Shown in pieces: positions 37,747-44,819 of a stretch of DNA of 64,000 nucleotides. Both the position numbers and the translations under genes were made by a program. The notes below the pieces were generated by a model that saw only the letters and a list, made by a program, of their open reading frames with translations, did not search any database and had not been told where the DNA came from. Numbering within the stretch: the first letter of the stretch is position 1; every line of letters starts with the position of its first letter. Location of the stretch: NCBI GenBank assembly GCA_016893485.2, contig JAFEKX020000001.1, forward strand, positions 8,449,501-8,513,500. The letters are read 5' to 3'. Origin of the DNA: Streptomyces sp. P3 (GTDB lineage: Bacteria > Actinomycetota > Actinomycetes > Streptomycetales > Streptomycetaceae).

Positions 37747-39215
37747 ATGACCTCGACCACGTACACCTCCGCCGTCTTCGCGCTCGAAACGATGGACGTG
37801 CCCGGCGGCACGGAGACCATCCTGCGCGGTGGCCGGCACCTCTTCCCGCGGCTCCCACGGGCCTTCGCCGGCGTCCGCCGCATCGGCGTCATCGGCTGGG
37901 GCCCGCAGGGCCGGGCCCAGGCCCGCAACCTGCGCGACTCCCTCGCCGGCACGGACATCCGGGTGAGCGTCGGCCTGCGTCCCGGCTCGGCATCAGCGGC
38001 TGACGCCCGCGCGCACGGCTTCACCGAAGCGGACGGCTCGCTCGGTGACTGGCTCGCCGTCACCGCCGAGAGCGACCTGGTGATCCTGCTCATCGCGGAC
38101 GCGGCCCTCGCCGCCCACCACGAGGAGATCTTCGCGGCCCTCAAGCCCGGGGCCACCATCGGTCTCTCGCACGGGTTCCTGCTCGGTCATCTCCGGGAAA
38201 CGGGCGGGGAGTTCCCGTCCGGACACGGAGTCATCGCCGTCTGCCCCAAGGGCATGGGCGACTCCGTGCGGCGGCTCTACGAGCAGGGGGCCGAGATCAA
38301 CGGCGCCGGAATCAACAGCAGTTACGCCGTCCACACCGACCCCGACGGCAGGGCCGGCGACCGCGCGCTCGCCTGGTCGGTCGCGCTCGGCTCGCCGTAC
38401 ACCTTCCGCACCACCCTGGAGAGCGAGTACCGCTCCGACATCGTCGGCGAACGCGCCATCCTCCTCGGCGCCGTCCACGGCATCGTCGAGAGCCTCTTCA
38501 CGCGCTACCGTCTGACCGGCGACGACGCGGTGACCGCTTACGAGCGATCCTGCGAGAACGTCACCGGCCCCATCGCCCGCACCATCTCCCACGCCGGACT
38601 CCGCGCCGTCCGCGAGGAGTTGACCCCGGCCGGACGTGAGGTCTTCGACCGCGCGTACTCCGCGACCTACGGCCCCGCCCGCGAGATCGTCGCCGAGATC
38701 TACGACGAGGTCGCCGACGGCACCGAGCTGCGCAGCGTCGTCCTGGCCGAACGGCGGCTCGGGGCGCGGGAGATGAGCGGGATCGGCGGTTCGCCGATGT
38801 GGGCGGCGGGAGCGGAGGTGCGGGCGCGCCGGGCCGAACGGGCCCTGCCTGTCGAGCCGTTCACCGCCGGGGTGTTCGTCGCGACGATGACCGCCCAGGT
38901 CGACGAGTTCGCCGAGCGCGGCCACCCCTGGTCGGAGATCGTCAACGAGTCCGTCATCGAGGCGGTCGACTCCCTGCTGCCGTACATGCACGCACGGGAC
39001 GTGGCCCACATGGTCGACAACTGCTCGCGTACGGCCCGCCTCGGCGCCCGCCGTTGGGGCCCGCGCTTCCAGGCGGCCTATGAGCAGATCGCCTACCCGG
39101 GGTCCGAACTCCCGGCGGGCGAGGCTCTGTTGGCGGCCTTCGACACCCACCCCTGCACGAGGCGCTGGCCTCGGCGGCGAAACTGCGCCCCTCCGTGGAC
39201 ATCTCGGTGGCCTAG
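37747..39215 (+). CDS. ilvC: Class II (plant-type) ketol-acid reductoisomerase
   Basis: Acetohydroxy-acid isomeroreductase of valine/isoleucine synthesis, about 489 residues, the long class II form; most actinobacteria use a class I enzyme of about 335. Seen: RGGRHLFPRLPRAFAGV, NADPH-binding IGVIGWGPQGRAQARNLRDS near residue 45, GLSHGFLLGHL, VCPKGMGDSVRRLY, EINGAGINSSYAV, ERAILLGAVHGIVESLF, ESVIEAVDSLLPYMHARDV and MVDNCSRTARLGARRWGPRF near residue 435. Block for block it follows plant chloroplast enzymes more than class I forms. One frame break near 39158 restores the ending LRPSVDISVA. Its stop shares CTAG with the convergent gene. Confidence 0.92.
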
Positions 39216-39970
39216 CTCAACTGCCCGGCTGGGTGGCCTGGTTCAGCGGGGGTCCCGAACGGCAGGGCGTCCTGGTAGGCGTTGACCGGCTTGGCGACCT
39301 TCTGGACGGTGACGCCGTCGAGCGCGGCGGCGGCGGATCTCGTCCCCAGGGTTCCGCTCGCGTGCCAGGTCCCGGTGATCGTCACCCAGGTGTTGGCGGA
39401 CAGGGCCGGGATGCCGTAGACGCGCACCTTGATGGACTGGGCGTCCGCCGCGCAGCACGAGATCATGATCCGGGTCAGGTCCCAGTACTCGGTGCCCTTG
39501 TCGGGCGTGACGAACCCGGTCAGCTGGACGGTACGGCCCTTGATGGCCCGCTTGCGGTCCTGCTGCACGCGGGTCGTGAAGTCCGTGAGCGTCATCGGCA
39601 GCGGTGAGGTCGTGGGCAGCGGGTCGAAGGCGTCCTGCACGGGGACGGTCTTGGTGGCGGCCCGGGAGGCGGTGTAGGCGCCGAGGGCGGGAGGGGCGTA
39701 GAAGAGGAGGCTGAGGGCGGGGAGGAAGAGCAGCCAGGCGACGCGGGGGACCTTGGAGTGGTTGTGGCCGGCGTGGTCCTCGTCTTCGTCTGGTTCGCGC
39801 CGTGACCAGGCCTCCGCGATGCCCAGCAGGATCAGCAGGAACCCCGAGATGACGAGCATCGGGCGCATGCTCGGCTTGACGTAGCGCAGGCACAGGTCGG
39901 TGAAGAGGGAGGCGTGGAGCAGGCCGAGGCCGCTGAGGACGAGCAGGGTCACCTGGAGGGGGCGTCTCAC
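39212..39970 (-). CDS. TIGR03943-type partner protein, second copy
   Basis: Membrane protein of 252 residues and intact, paralogous to the one at 27086. Two N-terminal helices, a shorter acidic/His stretch (DEDEDHAGHNHSK), the helix ending FYAPPALGAYTA and the soluble domain with RIMISCCAADAQSIKV are shared. It overlaps the permease stop by GTGA, exactly as in the first copy, and its TAG lies on the same CTAG as the ilvC stop. It is probably the second subunit of the metal or anion permease. Confidence 0.88.
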   Translation of the reverse strand: MRRPLQVTLLVLSGLGLLHASLFTDLCLRYVKPSMRPMLVISGFLLILLGIAEAWSRREPDEDEDHAGHNHSKVPRVAWLLFLPALSLLFYAPPALGAYTASRAATKTVPVQDAFDPLPTTSPLPMTLTDFTTRVQQDRKRAIKGRTVQLTGFVTPDKGTEYWDLTRIMISCCAADAQSIKVRVYGIPALSANTWVTITGTWHASGTLGTRSAAAALDGVTVQKVAKPVNAYQDALPFGTPAEPGHPAGQLS

Positions 39971-40974
39971 AGCAGAACCGCTCCGATCAGCGCGCTGGAC
40001 AGCACCGCGACGACCGTCGTGGCGGCGGAGAAGCGGACCGCGAACGCCCGGCCGAACGTGCCCGTCTGGAGGGCGATCAGCTTCAGGTCGACCATGGGGC
40101 CCACGACCATGAACGCGAGCCGGGCCGTGGGGAGAAGCCCGTGAGGGAGGACGCGACGAACGCGTCGGCCTCGGAGCAGACCGCGAGGATGATCGCCAGC
40201 GCCGCCAGGAACAGCACCGACAGCCAGGGCGAACCGGCGAAGGTGTCCAGCACGGAGCGCGGTACGGCCACGTTGAAGGTCGCCGCCGCCATCGCGCCGA
40301 CGACCAGGAACCCACCCGCGTGCAGGAAGTCGTGCTGGAAACCGGTCCGAACTCCCTGAAACGGCTGTGCCCCGGCCGGTGCCCGGTGTGCCGCGCGACC
40401 GGCCGCAGCCACACCTCACGCCCCAGCCAGAGCCACAGCCAGCCCATCACCACGGCGGTGGCGAGCGAGGCGAGCAGCCGGGCCAGCACCATGACCGGGC
40501 TGGCCGGGAAGGCGATCGCGGTGGCCGTGAGCACGACCGGGTTGATCGCGGGCGCGGACAGCAGGAACGCGAACGCGGCGGCCGGGGTGACCCCGCGCCC
40601 GATCAGGCTGTTCGCGACCGGCACCGACGCGCACTCGCAGCCCGGCAGCACGACCCCGCCATCCCGGCGACCGGCACGGCGAACGCGGCCCGCTTGGGCA
40701 GCACCTTCGTGAACACCCGCGCCGGCACGAACGCGTTGATCGCCCCCGACAGCGCCGTACCGAGCAGCAGGAAGGGCAGCGCCTGTGTGGTGATGGCGAG
40801 ACACACGGTCCGCCAGGCCTGCACGGCCGGCGCGTCCAGCCACCGCCCGACGGCGAACAGCAGCAGCCCGGGGACGACGGCCGCGCCGAGCAGCATGAGC
40901 GGCCAGGACCGGGGCCAGCCGGTCGCCGCGACGTCCGCCTCCGCCGTTCTCGGCGGCTCCACTGTCGTCTGCAC
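39967..40974 (-). CDS. YraQ/UPF0718 family permease, second copy
   Basis: Paralogue of the permease at 26046, about 337 residues after repair of frame breaks near 40650, 40345 and 40135. It retains LPFLLLGTALSGAINAFVP, PGCECASVPVANSLIGRG, LSAPAINPVVLTATA and CSEADAFVASSL. The start is the GTG at 40974 with GGAG five bases upstream and the shared inverted-repeat operator immediately before. Sequence divergence is concentrated in the N-terminal 40 residues. Having two such operons in 15 kb suggests duplication and perhaps different metal or redox conditions of use. Confidence 0.87.
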
Positions 40975-40979
40975 ACGAG

Positions 40980-41009
40980 CTCCACATGTTCGATGTCCGC
41001 GTCGAACAT
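40980..41009 (-). promoter_or_regulatory. Perfect inverted-repeat operator of the second permease operon
   Basis: ATGTTCGA (40986-40993) and TCGAACAT (41002-41009) are perfect 8-base arms around an 8-base spacer, directly before the ribosome site GGAG. It aligns base for base in position with 26011-26040 of the paralogous operon. A repressor bound here would block transcription or start-codon access. Confidence 0.65.
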
Positions 41010-41080
41010 AGCGGTCCCGCGTCAGCCCTCGGCGACCGGCTCCGGGAGAGCGCGTACTGCGCGAGGCCCCCTGGGCGGAC

Positions 41081-41985
41081 TCAGTTCAGGGCAAACGCCC
41101 GCGCCGGGTTCTCCGTGAGGATGCGCCCCACCAGCTCCGCGCCCACCTCCACCGCGAGCCGAGGCCCCACCCGCCGCAGCAGATACGGCATCCCCGGACC
41201 GCCGTCCACCGACCGTGCCCCGGCGACCACCGTGTCCCCGCCGAGCAGCAGCCGGTCCCCGAACCCGGCATCCGCCAGCGCCCGTACGGCGTCCGGCATC
41301 CGCCAGTCCGTGGCGTGATGGGCGCGGGACGGCCCGTCGAAGGCCAGGTAGGCGCCGGATTCGGCGGCCTGTCGCTGGGCCGTGAGGTCGGGGAGCGGTT
41401 GAGGTGGCCGAGGATCACCCGGTGCGGTGCGACCCCAACTCGCCGCAGAGCAGGTCGAGTACGTCGAGCGCGCCCGTGCCCGCCTCCAGGTGGACGGCGA
41501 TCGGCGCGCGCGTCTCCCGGTGGGCCTCGGCGGCGGCGGTCATCGTCCAGCGGGCGTGCGCGTCGAGGCCGTGGAAGCCGCCCGCGACCTTGATGATCCC
41601 GGCGCGGACCCCCGACGGCCCGATGCCCTCGGTCAGTTCACCGACGAAGACCTCGGCCAGCCTGCCGCGCAGGCTCTCCAGCAACCCGGGCTGTAGTGCG
41701 CCGCTTGGTGCAACCCGGTCGCGCAGACCACCCGCACTCCGGTGTCCCGCGACAGCAGCGGCAGATCGGCGACCCGCCGCCCCATCCCGTACGGCGTCCA
41801 CTGCACGACGGTACCCCCGCCGACGGTACGGAACGCGGCCAACTCGGCCCGCGCGGCGGAGGCGTCCCCAGTTCCCGGCCCGGGAGTTGCGGGCTCCTGA
41901 GGAAGAGGTGGTCGTGCGCGTCGCACACACCCAGCAGCCCCGGGTCCACGTCCCCAAGTACCGTACGGACGAGGGGACTTACCAC
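41081..41985 (-). CDS. Phosphotriesterase-family metal hydrolase
   Basis: Amidohydrolase-superfamily protein of about 303 residues related to phosphotriesterase/lactonases. Metal and catalytic positions are recognisable: CDAHDHLFL (His-x-His, residue 22), GIIKVAGG (bridging Lys, near residue 130), IAVHLEAGTG and VILGHLNRSPD (metal His), and LLLGGDT (Asp). Frame breaks near 41865, 41690, 41440 and 41370. The GTG at 41985 overlaps the end of the DUF4865 gene. The promiscuous family includes lactonases and arylesterases; the substrate is unknown. It is part of a TetR-cupin-DUF4865-hydrolase operon. Confidence 0.82.
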
Positions 41986-42563
41986 TGCCGACCTCGCGGA
42001 AGAACGCCCCGCCCCGGCGCCGAGAGATGCAGCACCTGGAACAGGTCGCCCTCCGCCTTCGGCGTGTCGTGCTCCCAGAGCGAGAAGTGGACCAACTCCC
42101 AGCGGTGCGGGTCCACGGCCGCCGCCGCGAGCACCGCGCCGTCCTCACCGGCCAACCGCCGTGTCTCACCCACCGCGTCCTCCATGACCGCCGCCAACGC
42201 GACGCCCTCCGCGATCCGTTGACGCCGTCGCACGGCGACGACCGCCGGGGATCCCGCCGAGCCGCCCTCCTCGTACGCGAGCCCCGACCACGCCAACACC
42301 TCGGGCCGCCCGAAGTCGTTGACGAGCCCCTGGAAGGCGCCGCCCCAGAGGAAGCGGTTCATTCCCTCGACCGTGTTCCACAGATAGAACGGTGCGTACT
42401 GGTTGACCGGCGAGCCGTGCACCCCGCGCTCACGCAGGAGATACGTCTTGAAGCCGAGCCCGTCCCAGTCGTCGAGCAGATGGCCGACCCGCGCGACCCG
42501 TCCCCGGATGACGCCCATGTCGTAGTCGGCGGGCAGGGTGAGTTCGTACTGCATCGCGTGCAT
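41979..42563 (-). CDS. DUF4865 family protein
   Basis: Cytoplasmic protein of 194 residues, intact in one frame. Family blocks: MQYELTLPADYDMGVIRGRV at the start, DGLGFKTYLLRERG, GSPVNQYAPFYLWNTVEGMN and GGAFQGLVNDFGRPEVLAW. The DUF4865 family has no assigned reaction; it is often encoded next to TetR regulators and small oxidoreductases or cupins. ATG at 42563 is preferred to the ATG at 42554 because of the GGGGG site eight bases before. The TAA at 41979 overlaps the hydrolase start region. Confidence 0.85.
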   Translation of the reverse strand: MHAMQYELTLPADYDMGVIRGRVARVGHLLDDWDGLGFKTYLLRERGVHGSPVNQYAPFYLWNTVEGMNRFLWGGAFQGLVNDFGRPEVLAWSGLAYEEGGSAGSPAVVAVRRRQRIAEGVALAAVMEDAVGETRRLAGEDGAVLAAAAVDPHRWELVHFSLWEHDTPKAEGDLFQVLHLSAPGRGVLPRGRQW

Positions 42564-42574
42564 CAAGTGCCCCC

Positions 42575-42970
42575 TCAGGCCGGGTAGTTCGCCGGATCGA
42601 CGTGCTCGTGCCAGTGGGCGGTCGTACCGTCCTCCGCCGCCTCGACGAGCGCGATGTGCGTCATGAAGGTGCGCGGTGCGGCCCCGTGCCAGTGCCACTC
42701 GTCCGGCTCGATCCACACGGTGTCGCCCGCGCGGATCGCCTCCACGGCACCGCCCTTGCGCTGCACGAGTCCCTCGCCCTCCAGGACGTGCAGCACCTGC
42801 CCGTGCGGATGGGTGTGCCATGCCGTGTGCGCGCCCGGCGCGAAGTGCACGCTGAACATCCGCAGCCGGGACGGCGGTTCGGGCGCGGCGAGCTCGTCGA
42901 GCCACACCGTGCCGGTGAAGTTCTCCGCCGGGCCCTGCCGGGTCTCGGGGCGCTGCCTGGTGATGTGCAT
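42575..42970 (-). CDS. Small cupin protein
   Basis: Single-domain cupin of 131 residues, intact. Metal-binding motif 1 is HTAWHTHPHGQVLHVLEG near residue 50 and motif 2 is EPDEWHWHGA near residue 92. Related cupins accompany carboxymuconolactone-decarboxylase-like proteins and act as oxidoreductase or detoxification partners; no reaction can be assigned. AGGAG lies eight bases before the ATG at 42970, within the end of the TetR gene. Second gene of the TetR operon. Confidence 0.88.
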   Translation of the reverse strand: MHITRQRPETRQGPAENFTGTVWLDELAAPEPPSRLRMFSVHFAPGAHTAWHTHPHGQVLHVLEGEGLVQRKGGAVEAIRAGDTVWIEPDEWHWHGAAPRTFMTHIALVEAAEDGTTAHWHEHVDPANYPA

Positions 42971-42982
42971 GAACGGAGGCTC

Positions 42983-43542
42983 CTATCGGGGCGAGAGAAG
43001 GAGAGCAGTCCCCGGACACCGGTGTCGAAGGCGGCCGGTGAACCGGAGGCGCGGGCCAGCACATAGCCGCCCTGCACGGTCGCGAGGATCGTCGCGGCGA
43101 TCTCCTCGCCGTCCAGCTCCGGCCCGAACTGCCCCTGTTCCTTGCCCTCTTCGACGATTCCGGCGAGCCGCTCACGGATCGCGTCGAGCGTCTCGTCGAC
43201 CGGCTCCCGCAGCTCGGCGCTGGCGATCACGTCCGGGTCCATCGTCAGCCGTCCGACCGGACACCCGCGCAACACATCGCGCTCGCGCCGCAGATACGCC
43301 TCGATCCGCTCGTACGGCGTGCCGGGCCCGACGAGGACGGCCTCGGCGGTCGAACGCAGCTCCTCGGCGGTCCGCCGGATCGCGGCCAGCGCCAGATCAG
43401 GCTTTCCGCCCTTGAAGTGGTGGTACATGCTGCCCTGCCCGGCGCCGGACCGCTCCAGGATCGCCTTGGGGCTGGTGCCGACATAGCCGCGCTCCCACAG
43501 CAGCTCGCGCGTGGACTCGATCAGTCGCTCCGGGGTGCTCAT
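42983..43542 (-). CDS. TetR-family repressor
   Basis: TetR regulator of about 187 residues. DNA-binding domain: TRELLWERGYVGTSPKAILERSG and AGQGSMYHHFKGGKPDLAL (recognition helix), residues 8-60. The C-terminal ligand-binding domain, with GCPVGRLTMDP, resembles the YxaF/AcrR-type group. One base added near 42987 ends the frame at TAG 42983-42985, directly before the cupin ribosome site. The start is the ATG at 43542, eight bases from a near-perfect palindrome, so it surely represses its own operon. Confidence 0.87.
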
Positions 43543-43549
43543 GAGAGGA

Positions 43550-43571
43550 CTGTACATACTAGTAGGTACAG
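43550..43571. promoter_or_regulatory. 22-bp palindromic TetR operator
   Basis: CTGTACATACTAGTAGGTACAG matches its reverse complement at 20 of 22 positions and is centred on CTAG. It lies eight bases upstream of the tetR-like start. This is the expected autoregulatory operator. GTACTCCCGGGAGGTAC at about 43612-43628 is a second, imperfect palindrome nearby. Confidence 0.7.
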
Positions 43572-43676
43572 AAGTCGAGGTCCTGCGGAGTAACCGGAAT
43601 GCCCGCGCGTACTCCCGGGAGGTACGCACACTGCCGCTGCCCGTACGACGACCTGGACCCCTCCCCGGAGCGAGTC

Positions 43677-43757
43677 TCGATACATCACAGGAAGCCCGTC
43701 GAGGGCTACGTCAAGGAAGCCCTTCCGGGGGCTCGGGACTACTTGGAGATGTATCGA
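43677..43757 (+). promoter_or_regulatory. Separated inverted repeat before the SHOCT-ABC operon
   Basis: TCGATACATC (43677-43686) and GATGTATCGA (43748-43757) are perfect 10-base inverted arms 61 bases apart, the second ending one base before the ATG of the SHOCT gene. They resemble ATGTATC/GATACAT half-sites of PadR- or TetR-type regulators. The space between holds the likely promoter. Confidence 0.5.
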
Positions 43758-43758
43758 C

Positions 43759-44070
43759 ATGCAGACTCTGGCGAACTGGCACGGCGGCGGACCCGGCCCC
43801 TGGATCCTGTTCTTCCCGCTGATCTGGGCGGCTGTGGTGGTCGGCGTGGTCACCGTCCTGCGCCGCAACGTCTGGCGCGGTCGGGGCATCGGGCGCGGCG
43901 GTCCGTGGCGCGCGATGGGCGACCCCGTCCCACCGGCGACTCCCCCGCTCGCCGTCCTCGGCCGCCGCTTCGCCTCCGGCGAGATCGACGAGGACGAGTA
44001 CTGGCGCCGGCTGTCCGTCCTGGACGAGCAGTTCGGCCGCGCCGCGGGCAAGGGCGGCGGCCCCGCATGA
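43759..44070 (+). CDS. SHOCT-domain small membrane protein
   Basis: 103 residues and intact: one membrane helix (WILFFPLIWAAVVVGVVTVL, residues 15-34), an Arg/Gly-rich linker and a C-terminal SHOCT motif (LGRRFASGEIDEDEYWRRL). SHOCT segments mediate oligomerisation or interaction and often precede ABC exporter genes of this type. Its TGA overlaps the ATPase ATG (ATGA). Confidence 0.88.
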   Translation: MQTLANWHGGGPGPWILFFPLIWAAVVVGVVTVLRRNVWRGRGIGRGGPWRAMGDPVPPATPPLAVLGRRFASGEIDEDEYWRRLSVLDEQFGRAAGKGGGPA

Positions 44071-44819
44071 CCACCGTGACCACCACCCGCACGGCCGCCC
44101 GGGTCGTCGACGCCGTCAAGGTCTACGGCGTCGGCGACACCGCCGTACGCGCCCTGGACGGGGTGAGCGTCGACTTCCCGGCCGGCCGCTTCACCGCGAT
44201 CATGGGCCCCTCGGGCTCCGGCAAGTCCACCCTGATGCACTGCGCGGCAGGCCTCGACACGCTCACCTCGGGCGCCGCCTACATCGGCGACACGGAACTC
44301 GGCTCCCTCGACGACCGACGCCTGACCCTCCTCCGCCGCGACCGCGTCGGCTTCGTCTTCCAGGCGTTCAACCTGGTGCCGACGCTGACCGTCGCGGAGA
44401 ACATCACCCTGCCTCTCGACCTCTCCGGAGCCGGTGGCGACCAGGACTGGATCGACGCGCTCGTCGACGTCGTAGGCCTGCGCGACCGGCTCCACCACCG
44501 CCCCTCGGAACTCTCCGGCGGACAGCAGCAACGCGTCGCCGTGGCACGGGCGTTCGCGGGCCGGCCCGAGGTCGTCTTCGCCGACGAGCCGACCGGCAAC
44601 CTCGACTCCCGCTCCGGCGGCGAGGTCCTCGCCCTGCTCCGCCGCGCCGTGGAACAGAGCGACCGCACGGTCGTGATGGTCACCCACGACCCGGTGGCCG
44701 CCGCCCACGCCGACGAGGTCGTCTTCCTCGCGGACGGTGGCCTGGTGGACCGGATGGAATCACCCACGGCGGAGAAGGTCCTGGACCGCCTGAAGGCCTT
44801 CGAGGACGTGAGGTCATGA
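44067..44819 (+). CDS. MacB/LolD-type ABC exporter ATPase
   Basis: ATPase subunit of 250 residues, intact. Walker A GPSGSGKST near residue 47, Q-loop VFQAFNLVP, signature ELSGGQQQRVAVARA near residue 150, Walker B VVFADEPTGNLDS and H-loop MVTHDP. The RVGFVFQAFNL and PTGNLDS forms are those of the MacB/LolD/BceA group that works with FtsX-type permeases. It overlaps both neighbours (ATGA at each side), so SHOCT, ATPase and permease are one translational unit. A role in exporting antibiotics, peptides or lipids is likely; the substrate is unknown. Confidence 0.92.
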   Translation: MTTVTTTRTAARVVDAVKVYGVGDTAVRALDGVSVDFPAGRFTAIMGPSGSGKSTLMHCAAGLDTLTSGAAYIGDTELGSLDDRRLTLLRRDRVGFVFQAFNLVPTLTVAENITLPLDLSGAGGDQDWIDALVDVVGLRDRLHHRPSELSGGQQQRVAVARAFAGRPEVVFADEPTGNLDSRSGGEVLALLRRAVEQSDRTVVMVTHDPVAAAHADEVVFLADGGLVDRMESPTAEKVLDRLKAFEDVRS

